Shown: positions 40,435 to 51,026 of the stretch, piece after piece
How the letters are laid out: every line of letters starts with the position of its first letter
How positions within the stretch are numbered: position 1 is the first letter of the stretch
From: Rhizobium brockwellii
Lineage (GTDB): Bacteria; Pseudomonadota; Alphaproteobacteria; Rhizobiales; Rhizobiaceae
Reading direction: 5' to 3'
Assembly (NCBI RefSeq): GCF_000769405.2
Contig: NZ_CP053439.1
Span: forward strand, 3,038,001 to 3,102,000
Length of the DNA: 64,000 nt
The notes under the pieces: generated by a model
Seen by the model: the letters and a program-made list of their open reading frames with translations, nothing else
What the model was told of the DNA's origin: nothing
Databases searched by the model: none
Translations under genes and position numbers: made by a program

Positions 40435-41304
40435 TCATTCCTTCGACTTTTCAAGGAAACGCTGCTTGCGGGTTTTCGGCTTGAAGCGCCGGAAGAAACC
40501 CTCGATGGCGCGGATCGATTTGGTGACGGACATCAGCCTGTCGATCTGGCCGTTCGCATTGTGGAGCCGTTCCGACAGAACTTCGGCCGCCGTCATCGCG
40601 ATCTCGATCGGCGGCACCTGTGGGAACCGTCTGGCAATTGCCGCATAGGGGCTGACGTCCACGCCGCCCATCATTGAGATCGTGCCCATCCTGGCAAAGA
40701 GACGCAGGAAGATCTGCTCGAACGTCCAGTCGTGCACGTCGAAGACCTTCCACTTCTCGCTCCTCTTGGCCGAGAATCCGGCAAGCAGGATCTTGCCCGG
40801 CAGTTGCAACTCGGCGAGCCAAAGCGCCATCGCAAAGCCGCTCGTCGCGATCTTGTCGGTCGGATAGAGATCGCCGAGCATTTGCGTTAGATCGAGATGA
40901 CGGGTTCTGGCGCCTTTGAAGCCGCTCTCGTCACTGAAGTTCTCCTCCGGCGAGACGCGAATGTTGATGACGCCCAGAAAATCGTCGCCTGCAAAGAAAC
41001 GCAGGACATCCACCACCTCGCGCCGGTGGACGATATTGGCGCCCATCACACCGCTGCGGGCAATCAGCACCGCATGGCCGGCGAAGGGTTCGTCGAGCAC
41101 CTTATAAACATTGTTGAAGAAGACGTAGAGCGCCGTCCCCGGCAATTCGCCTCGCAGCCGTCCGAAATCGACTGCTTCGCTGTTTGCCACCAGCACGATG
41201 TGGGAATAGGGTGACAGCAGCGCCTTCCACGCCTCCGGCGTCAGGACGTTGAAGCCGCCATCTGCGGCGGCGGCACTCTGCGTATCACTGGAGATTGCTT
41301 CCAT
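40435..41304 (-). CDS. uncharacterised protein with sialyltransferase-like (GT29-like) motif
   Basis: A 289-residue protein not recognised by name. The segment ATSGFAMALWLAELQLPGKILLAGFSA (about 152-178) resembles the S/T-G-x2-A...GF-D/S motif of GT29-type sialyltransferases and their distant bacterial relatives. The N-terminus (SHIVLVANSEAVDFGRLRGELPG) looks like a Rossmann entry strand, and AVLIARSGVMGANIVHRREVVDV also fits. The C-terminus is basic (RRFKPKTRKQRFLEKSKE), perhaps membrane-associated. It is the neighbour of a GT8 gene on the same strand. A glycosyltransferase role is inferred only. Confidence 0.6.
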   Translation of the reverse strand: MEAISSDTQSAAAADGGFNVLTPEAWKALLSPYSHIVLVANSEAVDFGRLRGELPGTALYVFFNNVYKVLDEPFAGHAVLIARSGVMGANIVHRREVVDVLRFFAGDDFLGVINIRVSPEENFSDESGFKGARTRHLDLTQMLGDLYPTDKIATSGFAMALWLAELQLPGKILLAGFSAKRSEKWKVFDVHDWTFEQIFLRLFARMGTISMMGGVDVSPYAAIARRFPQVPPIEIAMTAAEVLSERLHNANGQIDRLMSVTKSIRAIEGFFRRFKPKTRKQRFLEKSKE

Positions 41305-41350
41305 ACCGGCTCACATGCACTTTCCAAGGACGATGCGCTCTGACCGCCTT

Positions 41351-42256
41351 CTAGCTGTTGCTGAAATAGGCGCGCGTTCGTGCCAGCCGCGTCAGCCCGC
41401 CGATGCGCTTTCCCAAATGCGAGAGGAAACCCGCAACCCGACCCGTCATCGACGGCTGCCTGCAGAAAGAGGCCCACGGTGTATTGCTGAGATCCTCGAT
41501 ATAGTGCTTGGCCATCCGCCGATGCACCCACGGCACAGTCGCCTGCCACGGCTTTTTGCGGCCGGTGAAATGGATGATCGCCGGCCGGCCGACGAAAGGC
41601 AGCAGGCCGGTCTGCGTGTTCCAGCGCGGATCGAGCACCAGCCAGTCGCCATCGAAAGTAACGTTCAGCGCATCCTGGTCGTTATTCTCGAAAAGATGCG
41701 ACCGCTCCTCGAAGATCTCCCGTGTCCTGGCAAAAAGCCCCCTCGACCGACAGGCCGACCAGTCGAACAGCAGCACGCCCGCATTGAAATAGCGGCCGCC
41801 CTCGCCCATGCCGATCTTCCGCTGCCGTGCACCGGCCTTCTGGGGAAAGGCCATGACATAATCGTCTATGGCGGCAAGCGCCTTGCCCTGCAAATCCATG
41901 GCGAAGAGGTCGTCGACCGGCGCAACCGCAAGCACATCGGCGTCGAGATAGAGCAGGCGCTCGATATGATCGGGTATATGCAGATCCATGTAGAGGCGTG
42001 CCAATGTCGCGCCTGACCAGCGGCCCCGCGCCTGCAGCGCCGTATCCGGCGTATTGTAGGGCAGCACCCTGATCGCCATGTCATGCAGCCGCGCGAAATT
42101 TCCCACCTCGGCGATCTCGTTCGGCTTGAGGTCGATGCCGAGAAGCAGGAACTCCACGGCAGGGCCTGAGAGATTGCGCTTGACGGAAAGCAGGGTGCAG
42201 CAGGCGGCAGGCAGCATGTTGACATCCGAACAGACGATCACGGCACTCTGCTGCAA
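41351..42256 (-). CDS. family 8 glycosyltransferase
   Basis: A GT-A fold retaining glycosyltransferase of the LPS galactosyl/glucosyltransferase or glycogenin type. The metal-binding D-x-D is in RLLYLDADVLAVAPVDDLF, and the later H-x-GxxKPW motif is recognisable in IIHFTGRKKPWQ. The start is uncertain: TTG at 42256, with GGGAGG eight bases upstream, gives 301 residues and begins just before the first strand VIVCSDVN; TTG at 42280 gives 309. It likely adds hexose to LPS or another surface glycan and may work with the downstream gene at 40435. Confidence 0.88.
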   Translation of the reverse strand: MQQSAVIVCSDVNMLPAACCTLLSVKRNLSGPAVEFLLLGIDLKPNEIAEVGNFARLHDMAIRVLPYNTPDTALQARGRWSGATLARLYMDLHIPDHIERLLYLDADVLAVAPVDDLFAMDLQGKALAAIDDYVMAFPQKAGARQRKIGMGEGGRYFNAGVLLFDWSACRSRGLFARTREIFEERSHLFENNDQDALNVTFDGDWLVLDPRWNTQTGLLPFVGRPAIIHFTGRKKPWQATVPWVHRRMAKHYIEDLSNTPWASFCRQPSMTGRVAGFLSHLGKRIGGLTRLARTRAYFSNS

Positions 42257-42436
42257 AATCCCGGCCTCCCGAAGCGGCAACTTAAACTTGATGCCGGATA
42301 TCTAGTTGGTTTGATGCCAACCCGCAACCGCAGATCACCCGCCAGACCGTCACTCTGCGTCACGTTTTGAATCGGATTTCAACGACTTGCGAGGCGAAGC
42401 GGATTCAGATGAGGAGCATATTGTCGGAACGTGAAC

Positions 42437-42823
42437 TTAGAGCCGCAGCGCCAATGGATGATCAACGAGCAGCCGGTCGACTGTCGCAAGCTGCAGCCCC
42501 TCGACCTTGCATTGCGCAAGCAGCAGGCGATCGAAGGGATCACGCGTCTCCGGTTCCGGGTCGGCGGCCATGATGACGTGTGCGATATCGATGGGCAGGA
42601 TCGTCAGCCCCGTGCCCTGCAGGTAGGCTGGAATAACGTCCAGGGCGAGTCCAGGCTGCAACTTGCCAAGTCGTGTCTTTATCGCGATTTCCCAAAGGCT
42701 CGCGACGCTGACGAAACCTTCGGTCGCAGCGTGCAAAAGCACACGTTGGACATCAGGAAAACGGTCCGTCAGCTTTCGTTGAACGATTGCGATGATCATA
42801 TGCGTGTCGAGTAGCACACGCAT
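42437..42823 (-). CDS. PIN domain ribonuclease toxin (VapC-like)
   Basis: A 128-residue PIN-domain protein. The acidic metal-binding residues are D6 (LLDTHMII), E45 (ASLWEIAIK), D95 and D98 (RDPFDRLLLAQ) and D116 (LATVDRLL). Such toxins cut tRNA or rRNA when the antitoxin is lost. The gene starts four bases after the antitoxin stop. This toxin family is often called PIN_Sll0205-type and pairs with Phd-type antitoxins, as here. Confidence 0.92.
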   Translation of the reverse strand: MRVLLDTHMIIAIVQRKLTDRFPDVQRVLLHAATEGFVSVASLWEIAIKTRLGKLQPGLALDVIPAYLQGTGLTILPIDIAHVIMAADPEPETRDPFDRLLLAQCKVEGLQLATVDRLLVDHPLALRL

Positions 42824-42827
42824 ATGA

Positions 42828-43088
42828 TCACGGCAGCGGCTTGAGAAGAAAATCCTCCGGCAAAGGATCGTCGAAGTCGTCGGCTATATACATCTCTGTC
42901 CTGGTGATACCCTTGGAACGAAGATAGGCTTCGCCAGCCTCCAAGTTCAAACCACCGCGTTTTTGATGCGGCACGAGATCGAACACCGGCCGGCCGTTTC
43001 GCGTCACGACAATGGTCTCGCCTTCCTCAACCTCGCGGGCCAGCTCGGTCAGGCGGTTCTTCGCATCGCGGATCGAAACGGTCTTCAT
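42828..43088 (-). CDS. Phd/YefM family antitoxin
   Basis: An 86-residue antitoxin from the ATG at 43088 (MKTVSIRDAKNRLTELAREVEEGETIVVTRNGRPVFDLVP), the standard Phd/YefM N-terminal DNA-binding fold. The acidic C-terminal tail (ADDFDDPLPEDF) would bind and block the PIN toxin. The frame extends to 43133, but the extra codons cover the putative operator repeats. The antitoxin and toxin genes are adjacent and cotranscribed. Confidence 0.9.
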   Translation of the reverse strand: MKTVSIRDAKNRLTELAREVEEGETIVVTRNGRPVFDLVPHQKRGGLNLEAGEAYLRSKGITRTEMYIADDFDDPLPEDFLLKPLP

Positions 43089-43096
43089 GCAGCTAA

Positions 43097-43118
43097 ATGT
43101 AGCCACATGCAGCCACAT
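43097..43118. promoter_or_regulatory. direct repeats upstream of the antitoxin gene
   Basis: AGCCACAT occurs at 43101-43108 and 43111-43118, ten bases apart (one helical turn), with ATGT just before the first copy making a short palindrome. It fits an autoregulatory Phd-type operator. Confidence 0.5.
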
Positions 43119-43133
43119 CGTCAACGCCGCCAC

Positions 43134-43160
43134 AAAAAAAGCCCGCCGTCACCGGCAGGC
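43134..43160 (-). terminator. intrinsic terminator of the aspartate aminotransferase gene
   Basis: GCCCGCCG-TCAC-CGGCAGGC (43141-43160) forms a stem with one mismatch. On the minus strand it is followed by seven Ts. It ends aatA transcription before the toxin–antitoxin pair. Confidence 0.8.
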
Positions 43161-43187
43161 CTTCGATCGGTGTTTTTGAAAACCCGC

Positions 43188-44774
<1,587 letters not shown>

Positions 44775-47156
44775 ATGTTTCTGGAAGATGAGTTTATCAT
44801 AGGGCGCATTCGTGCGCGCCGAATTTCCGTTTCAGTCCTTGTTGCCGTCACCGCCTTTGCAGCCTGCATCGCCGCGATGCTGGCGCTTGCCTCCGCCGCC
44901 CGCGCCGGGCAGACGCCGCAGGCATCCGCACAGCTCGCAGCGCTTGTCCGGCCGAACGACGTCAATAGCGGCTCGCTGCTCTTTCCGTCGAAGGAGCCTG
45001 GCTTCTATGTCGAAGCGCCGCGGCTGAAGAGTGATGTCGCAATCGATGTCTCCGGCCCGATCGCCAGGGTGAAGGTGACGCAGCGCTTCCAGAATCCGAG
45101 CCAGGGTTGGGTCGAAGGCACCTACGTCTTCCCGCTGCCGGACAATTCCGCCGTCGACGCGCTGAAAATGCAGATCGGCGAACGCTTCATCGAAGGCCAG
45201 ATCAAGCCGCGCCAGGAAGCCCGCGAGATCTACGAGCAGGCCAAGGCCGAGGGCAAGAAGACAGCGTTGCTCGAACAGCAGCGGCCGAACATCTTCACCA
45301 ACCAGGTCGCCAATATCGGTCCCGGCGAAACCATCGTCGTCCAGATCGAATACCAGCAGATGATCCACCAGTCGGGCGGCGAGTTCTCGCTGCGCTTCCC
45401 GATGGTCGTCGCACCGCGCTACAATCCGGCGCCGATCGTCCAGACCGTCGAGTTCAACAACGGCGCCGGTTTCGCCACCCCGCGCGACCCGGTGCAAAAC
45501 CGCGACAAGATCGAAGCCCCGGTGCTTGATCCGCGTGAGAACGCCAGGATCAATCCAGTCGCGCTAACAGTCTACCTGAAAGCCGGCTTCCCGCTTGGCG
45601 ACGTCAAATCCTCCTTCCATGCGGTCGATATCAGCCAGGACGGCGACCAGGCGAGAACGATCAGCCTGAAGGCAGACTCCGTTCCCGCCGACAAGGATTT
45701 CGAGCTCACTTGGAAAGCCGCTCCCGGCAAGATGCCGAGCGCCGGCCTCTTCCACGAGGTGATTGATGGTAAGACCTATTTGCTCGCCTTCGTCACCCCG
45801 CCCACGGCCCCGGATGCGGCAGCACCGCCGGCAAGACGCGAGGTGGTCTTCGTCATCGATAATTCCGGCTCGATGTCCGGCCCGTCTATCGAGCAGGCAA
45901 GGCAGAGCCTGGCGCTTGCCATCTCCAAGCTGAACCCCGACGACCGCTTCAACGTCATCCGTTTCGACGATACGATGACCGATTACTTCAAGGGTCTCGT
46001 CACTGCCACCCCTGACAATCGCGAAAAGGCGATCGCCTATGTCAGAGGCCTGACAGCCGACGGCGGCACGGAAATGCTGCCTGCCTTGCAGGCTGCGCTT
46101 CGTAACCAGGGACCGGTCGCAAGCGGAGCGCTGCGCCAGGTCGTGTTCCTGACGGATGGCGCGATCGGCAACGAACAGCAGCTTTTCCAGGAAATCACCG
46201 CAAACCGCGGCGATGCCCGCGTCTTCACCGTCGGCATCGGTTCGGCGCCGAACACCTATTTCATGACCAAGGCTGCCGAGATGGGCCGCGGCACCTTCAC
46301 GGCGATCGGCTCGACCGACCAGGTGGCAAGCCGCATGGGCGAGCTTTTCGCCAAGCTGCAGAACCCAGCCATGACCGATATCACTGCCACCTTCGAAGGC
46401 ATCGCAGCCGAGAATATCACGCCAAACCCGATGCCGGACCTCTATAGCGGCGAGCCCGTCGTGCTGACCGCGGAGCTGCCTGAGGAGAGGCCCGCCGGCA
46501 AGCTGCAGATCATCGGCAAGACAGGCGACCAGCCCTGGCGCGTCGAGATGGATATCGCCAATGCCGCCGACGGCAGCGGCATTTCCAAGCTCTGGGCACG
46601 CCGCAAGATCGACGATTTGGAGGCCCGTGCCTATGAGCGTCAGGATCCGGCCGCACTCGACAAGGATATCGAGACCGTGGCGCTCGCCCATCACCTCGTC
46701 TCCCGCGTCACCAGCCTGGTCGCCGTCGACGTCACCCCGTCTCGCCCGGTCGATCAGCCGCTCGGCTCGACCAAGCTGCCGCTCAACCTGCCGGATGGTT
46801 GGGACTTCGATAAAGTCTCCGGCGAAAACCCTGCCCCTCTTGGCGGCGCGGAGCGCCATGGCTCGGCTACGCCGGCAGGAAACGCCGGACCGGAGCAGGC
46901 CGAAACGCAGGCACTTGTCGCGTCGCCTGAGATCGCAAACATGATGGCCGCAGCCCCAACCGCCAAGGCGGCCACCATGATCGCGCAGAAGAGTTCGACC
47001 GTGACCCTGCCGCAGACGGCGACGCGCGCCGACGAGCAGATCATCCGCGGGCTTACCATGCTGCTCCTGGCACTGTCGGCGGCAAGCGGGCTGGCCGTCT
47101 GGCGGCGGCGGATCAAGCGCATTATCGCGGTCGGAGCCAAGCGCAATGGTCTCTAG
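44775..47156 (+). CDS. sortase target protein with VIT and VWA domains
   Basis: A 793-residue exported protein from the ATG at 44775, which has GAGGG eight bases upstream. A signal anchor (VLVAVTAFAACIAAMLALASAARA, about 20-43) precedes a VIT domain (about 80-220) and a VWA domain whose metal site is DNSGS (362-366). The C-terminus holds a sorting signal: LPQTA (745-749), a hydrophobic helix, then RRRIKR. This is the architecture of the dedicated substrate of Gram-negative class sortases. It is probably displayed in the envelope for adhesion or protein contacts. The sortase gene overlaps it by 11 bases. Confidence 0.93.
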   Translation: MFLEDEFIIGRIRARRISVSVLVAVTAFAACIAAMLALASAARAGQTPQASAQLAALVRPNDVNSGSLLFPSKEPGFYVEAPRLKSDVAIDVSGPIARVKVTQRFQNPSQGWVEGTYVFPLPDNSAVDALKMQIGERFIEGQIKPRQEAREIYEQAKAEGKKTALLEQQRPNIFTNQVANIGPGETIVVQIEYQQMIHQSGGEFSLRFPMVVAPRYNPAPIVQTVEFNNGAGFATPRDPVQNRDKIEAPVLDPRENARINPVALTVYLKAGFPLGDVKSSFHAVDISQDGDQARTISLKADSVPADKDFELTWKAAPGKMPSAGLFHEVIDGKTYLLAFVTPPTAPDAAAPPARREVVFVIDNSGSMSGPSIEQARQSLALAISKLNPDDRFNVIRFDDTMTDYFKGLVTATPDNREKAIAYVRGLTADGGTEMLPALQAALRNQGPVASGALRQVVFLTDGAIGNEQQLFQEITANRGDARVFTVGIGSAPNTYFMTKAAEMGRGTFTAIGSTDQVASRMGELFAKLQNPAMTDITATFEGIAAENITPNPMPDLYSGEPVVLTAELPEERPAGKLQIIGKTGDQPWRVEMDIANAADGSGISKLWARRKIDDLEARAYERQDPAALDKDIETVALAHHLVSRVTSLVAVDVTPSRPVDQPLGSTKLPLNLPDGWDFDKVSGENPAPLGGAERHGSATPAGNAGPEQAETQALVASPEIANMMAAAPTAKAATMIAQKSSTVTLPQTATRADEQIIRGLTMLLLALSAASGLAVWRRRIKRIIAVGAKRNGL

Positions 47157-47919
47157 GCTCTCCGCAAGCCAAAACGAGGAAGCGGCCGAATTCGAGCCGC
47201 TTCCAACCTATCTGGAACTCGCCATGGCCGCCGCCACGGCCTATGACAGGCCGAAGCCTCGCCAGCGGAAGGGGTTCTTCCTCTGGCGTCTTTCTTCGAT
47301 CGAAAAGACGATCGCCTTTGCCATCGCCGGCCTTGCCCTCTATGGCCTGGCGCTGATCGGCGACGGCTTCCTGCTGAAGGCGAAGGCGGAGCTTTCCCAG
47401 GTTCTGCTGAAACGCGCCTTCGCCGCCGAACTGCAGGGGAAAGAGACAAAACCCTGGCCCTGGGCGGATTTCACCACGGAGGCCAAGGTGCGTGCCCCGC
47501 GCCTCGGCAAGGAGGCGATCGTGCTCTCCGGCGCCTCCGGCGAAGCTCTCGCCTTCGGTCCGGCCTGGCTCGTCAACACGCCACAGCCGGGCGAGGAAGG
47601 CACCTCCGTGATTGCCGCCCATCGCGACACGCATTTCCGCTGGCTGCAATATATAAGGCCCGGTGATACGATCGAGGTCACCCGCCGCGACGGCAAACTA
47701 TTGACCTTTAAGGCCGGCGAGGGCCGCATCGCCCCGTGGGATGCCAACGGCATCGATCCCTCCTCCGATGGCCGTCGCCTGGTGCTGACCACTTGCTGGC
47801 CCTTCAATGCCACCGAACGCGGGCCGCTGCGCTACATCCTTGAGGCAGAATTGGTCGACGACCAGGCGACGGGCTCGGTTCAACCGGTAAACACAAAGCC
47901 GTTATTGCAGACCGAATGA
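47146..47919 (+). CDS. class GN (marine proteobacterial type) sortase
   Basis: A 257-residue membrane transpeptidase. An N-terminal membrane helix (about 54-75) is followed by a sortase barrel with H159 (SVIAAHRDTHFRWL), the catalytic C217 in LVLTTCWPF and an Arg at 225 or 229 (ERGPLRYILEAEL). It should cut LPQTA in the neighbouring target and attach that protein to an acceptor, which is unknown in Gram-negative bacteria. Overlap with the target gene shows they work as a one-to-one pair. Confidence 0.93.
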   Translation: MVSRLSASQNEEAAEFEPLPTYLELAMAAATAYDRPKPRQRKGFFLWRLSSIEKTIAFAIAGLALYGLALIGDGFLLKAKAELSQVLLKRAFAAELQGKETKPWPWADFTTEAKVRAPRLGKEAIVLSGASGEALAFGPAWLVNTPQPGEEGTSVIAAHRDTHFRWLQYIRPGDTIEVTRRDGKLLTFKAGEGRIAPWDANGIDPSSDGRRLVLTTCWPFNATERGPLRYILEAELVDDQATGSVQPVNTKPLLQTE

Positions 47920-47978
47920 GGTTGAAGCTCTCCCCTGCCCGCTCCACGTTCAGCCTGGAGAGACGACGGGGATGCAAG

Positions 47979-49121
47979 ATGAAGAGAATGTCCGCCTTCC
48001 ATTTCGCCGCAGCGCTGGTTCTGTTCGGCGCCGTATCCGCGGATGCGGCCGACACCATCAACACGCAGGATCTCGCGGTCCGTGTCGACAAGCTCGCCGA
48101 CGGTCTCGAACATCCGTGGGCGGTCGAGGTCTTGCCCGATGGCGCCTATCTCGTCACCGAGCGGCCTGGCCGCATGCGGATCGTCCGCGACGGCAAGGTC
48201 TCCGGCCCGATCGGCGGCGTGCCCAAGGTTAGCGCCCATGGCCAGGGCGGCCTGATGGACGTGGCGCTCGCGCCGGACTTTGCGACATCTCGCAAACTCT
48301 ATTTCACCGCCGCCATCGCCAACAGCCAGGGCTCCGGCACCGAAGCCTTCAGCGCCACGCTTTCCACTGACGAGAAGACACTCGACGCCGTGAGGCCTAT
48401 CTTCACAATGCGGCGCTTCACCTCGGGCAATATCCAGTACGGCTCGCGCATCGCGATTGCTCCCGACGGCTCGCTGTTCATCAGCGTCGGCGATCGCGGC
48501 AACCGCGACCGCTCGCAGAACTGGCAGGACGATGCCGGCTCGATCATCCACATCAATGCCGATAGCAGCATCCCTGCCGACAATCCATTCAAGGATGGGG
48601 GCAAGGCGCTGCCGGAAATCTGGTCGAAAGGCCACCGCAACCCGCAGGGCATCACCTTCGACGCCAAGGATGGCAAGCTCTATACCGTCGAACACGGCGC
48701 GCGTGGCGGCGACGAGATCAACCAGCCCGAGGCCGGCAAGAATTACGGTTGGCCGATCATCACCTATGGCCGCGACTATTCGGGTGCCGAGATCGGCGAA
48801 GGCACCGCCAAAGAAGGGCTGCAACAGCCGCTGCATTATTGGGATCCTTCGATCGCGCCTGGCGCCCTCGTCGTCTATCGCGGTGCCATGTTTCCGGAAT
48901 GGGACGGCAATTTCCTCGTCGCGGCGCTGAAGTTCCAGCTGCTCTCGCGCATGCAGCGTGACGACAGTGGCGCCTTCGTTGCCGAGGAGCGCCTGTTCGA
49001 GGGTGAATACGGCCGCATCCGCGACGTTGTCGTCGCACCCGACGGCGCCCTGCTGATGGTGACGGACGAGGACGACGGCGCGCTGCTCAGGATCTCAAGA
49101 GCCCAAGCCCGTAACGGCTGA
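47979..49121 (+). CDS. soluble PQQ-type sugar dehydrogenase (Glucose/sorbosone dehydrogenase family)
   Basis: A 380-residue periplasmic protein. A signal peptide (MKRMSAFHFAAALVLFGAVSADA) supports the ATG at 47979 over the upstream ATG at 47916. The beta-propeller begins LEHPWAVEVLPDGAYLVTERPGRM and carries the family hallmark HGQGGLMDVALAPDF and the PQQ/Ca2+ region GHRNPQGITFDAKDGKLYTVEHGARGGDEIN. It resembles YliI/Asd-type aldose sugar dehydrogenases. Oxidation of sugars with PQQ is likely but cofactor use is unproven. It starts 59 bases after the sortase gene. Confidence 0.92.
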   Translation: MKRMSAFHFAAALVLFGAVSADAADTINTQDLAVRVDKLADGLEHPWAVEVLPDGAYLVTERPGRMRIVRDGKVSGPIGGVPKVSAHGQGGLMDVALAPDFATSRKLYFTAAIANSQGSGTEAFSATLSTDEKTLDAVRPIFTMRRFTSGNIQYGSRIAIAPDGSLFISVGDRGNRDRSQNWQDDAGSIIHINADSSIPADNPFKDGGKALPEIWSKGHRNPQGITFDAKDGKLYTVEHGARGGDEINQPEAGKNYGWPIITYGRDYSGAEIGEGTAKEGLQQPLHYWDPSIAPGALVVYRGAMFPEWDGNFLVAALKFQLLSRMQRDDSGAFVAEERLFEGEYGRIRDVVVAPDGALLMVTDEDDGALLRISRAQARNG

Positions 49122-49125
49122 GACG

Positions 49126-49596
49126 TCACAGCAAGCCGCGCAATTCCTTACGGATGACGAATTTCAGCCCGGACCAGATCTCGTCGACGGCGCAGACCTT
49201 GATGTCGACGAGGCCCATCGGAAGCAGAACCTCCCGCAGCACGTCCTCGGTGACATCAGTCGGCACACTCGAACTCTTCTTAGGCCAGGAGATCCAGACC
49301 ATGCCATTCGGCACCAGAACAGGCAGGAGTGCAGGCGCGGTCCGCTCTAGCACGGTCCGTTCGGTCGTAAAGAGATGCACATAGTCGAATACGCGGGCGG
49401 GCGTCTCCGGAAGTGCCCGAACGACCGAGGCAAACCCGTCGAAACCGTTGATATCGCCGATCGTTTCAGGAACGCTGAGAAGAGCCGCCGCCTGCCCGCG
49501 CGCAAGGCCGAGCTTCCTGGCCAGCGGCGTGCCGGAATAACCGGCCGCCTTGGGCGCTGTCGTGTCGTCAGCCTGCGGCCTCTCTTCGCCTCGCAT
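49126..49596 (-). CDS. DUF3052 family protein
   Basis: A 156-residue protein from the ATG at 49596, which has GGAGGTGA seven bases upstream; the open frame to 49698 overlaps the divergent gene. The conserved core is YSGTPLARKLGLARG, then PNGMVWISWPKKSSSVPTDVTEDVLREVLLPMGLVDIKVCAVDEIWSGLKFV. The fold looks like a degraded methyltransferase-like Rossmann; function unknown. It converges on the sugar dehydrogenase gene with four bases between. Confidence 0.88.
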   Translation of the reverse strand: MRGEERPQADDTTAPKAAGYSGTPLARKLGLARGQAAALLSVPETIGDINGFDGFASVVRALPETPARVFDYVHLFTTERTVLERTAPALLPVLVPNGMVWISWPKKSSSVPTDVTEDVLREVLLPMGLVDIKVCAVDEIWSGLKFVIRKELRGLL

Positions 49597-49696
49597 GCCT
49601 TCACCTCCGCCAATCCGCGTGAAGTCTTCACCCTTGCCGAAAGGAAACGCAACTGCTAACCGCTTGGGCACATCTCCCTTCCCCATCGAGGACGAC

Positions 49697-50587
49697 ATGA
49701 CGCGCGTTCAGGCGAACCTCCTCCTATTGCTCGCAGCCGCCATCTGGGGCGGCGGCTTCGTCGCGCAGTCGACGGCGATGAAGGCAATCGGCCCTTTCTG
49801 GTTCATCGGCCTGCGTTTTGCCGTCGCCACGCTGGCCGTGCTGCCTTTCGTCCTTTTCGAAGCGCGCAAGGCAAAGGAGAAGACCAGCGCACGCCATGCG
49901 AAGCTCTATATCCTGATCGGCCTTGCCCTTTTCGGCGGTGCAGCCACGCAGCAGGTCGGACTGCAGACGACGACGGTGACGAATTCCAGCTTCATCACCG
50001 GCCTCTATGTCGTCTTCGTGCCTGTTATCGCCGTGTTCTTCCTGCGCCGTGCCCCACACTGGATCATCTGGCCGGGCGCGCTGATGGCTGTCACCGGCAT
50101 CTATCTCCTGTCCGGCGGCCATATCTCGGCGCTGACGCCAGGCGATCTGCTGACCGTCGTCTGCGCCGTCTTCTGGGCGATCCAGATCACCCTTGCCGGC
50201 ACGACCGTTTCAGAGACCGGAAGGCCGCTCGCGCTCTCCGCAGTGCAATTCGCCGTCACCGCAGTCTGTGCGCTGGCCGTTGCCGCAGCCGTCGAACCGG
50301 TCAGCCTTTCGGCGATACGGGCCGCAGCGCCGGAGATCCTTTATGTCGGCATCTTCTCATCGGGCGTTGCTTTCGTGCTGCAGGTGATCGGCCAGCGCTA
50401 CACAACGCCCTCGCAGGCCGCGATCTTCCTTTCTTCCGAAGCACTCTTTGGCGCCTCACTCGCCGCCCTGCTGCTCGGCGAGACGATGCCGGCAACAGGC
50501 TATGCAGGTTGCGCGCTAATGTTTATCGCTATGCTTGTAGTCGAACTCGTGCCGGGACTGACCCGCCGGCGCTTGCCAGCCGCGTGA
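49697..50587 (+). CDS. EamA/DMT family transporter
   Basis: A 296-residue membrane protein with ten helices in two EamA repeats (about 8-140 and 155-285). The first repeat begins NLLLLLAAAIWGGGFVAQSTAMKAIGPFWFIGLRF, typical of RhaT/YdcZ-like drug and metabolite exporters. The ATG at 49697 has GAGGA upstream. The upstream open frame overlaps the DUF3052 gene and is not coding. Substrate unknown. Confidence 0.92.
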   Translation: MTRVQANLLLLLAAAIWGGGFVAQSTAMKAIGPFWFIGLRFAVATLAVLPFVLFEARKAKEKTSARHAKLYILIGLALFGGAATQQVGLQTTTVTNSSFITGLYVVFVPVIAVFFLRRAPHWIIWPGALMAVTGIYLLSGGHISALTPGDLLTVVCAVFWAIQITLAGTTVSETGRPLALSAVQFAVTAVCALAVAAAVEPVSLSAIRAAAPEILYVGIFSSGVAFVLQVIGQRYTTPSQAAIFLSSEALFGASLAALLLGETMPATGYAGCALMFIAMLVVELVPGLTRRRLPAA

Positions 50588-51026
50588 AAACGCGTCCAAA
50601 TATAGGCGAGTCACGCATCGGAAAAAAAATTCATTTGCCGCGAGAGACGCGTTCACGTTGCATTTTTGGGAAAATCTGCTCGGAACTTATATTGCAGACG
50701 ATATAAAACGTTAATCATTCCCTATCAGCGAAGGAAATTTTGCGTTTTTGCGCAAATTGGATATAGGCAGGGGTGTGCCCGCAACGACACGCCAAAAAAC
50801 TTTTGCTTGCCAAAATCCTTTAAACGCAGCACTCTCAGCGCGTTCGGGCATTTTGCGAGCATGGGAAGTCCTTAAGTATTTGCGCGCCGGGAACGCTAAT
50901 ATCCCGGTCAGCCGGTTCCGAAAATGGCGGGCGAAAGTCCTGCCTGGAACAGGCCGAGGTAGAGGGGACCTTTTTCTCAAATTTCAAGAATTGCCTGCCA
51001 ACACCTCCCCGCAAGGAGGCAATGCT
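50588..51026 (+). other. long non-coding leader region of cspA
   Basis: About 440 bases without a convincing gene. The first part is AT-rich (A-tracts near 50622 and 50782) and probably holds the cspA promoter(s). The last part forms competing hairpins in front of the short ORF at 51027. Confidence 0.5.
50990..51023 (+). promoter_or_regulatory. mutually exclusive hairpins before the cspA upstream ORF
   Basis: ATTGCCT (50990-50996) can pair with AGGCAAT (51017-51023). Alternatively CCTCC (51004-51008) can pair with GGAGG (51015-51019). The arms overlap, so only one can form, and both mask the GGAGG ribosome site of the short ORF at 51027. Confidence 0.5.

Noticed and set aside
50748..51026. 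107-codon frame ending at 51071 before cspA
   Set aside because: Only its last 14 codons follow a ribosome site; the rest shows no coding character.
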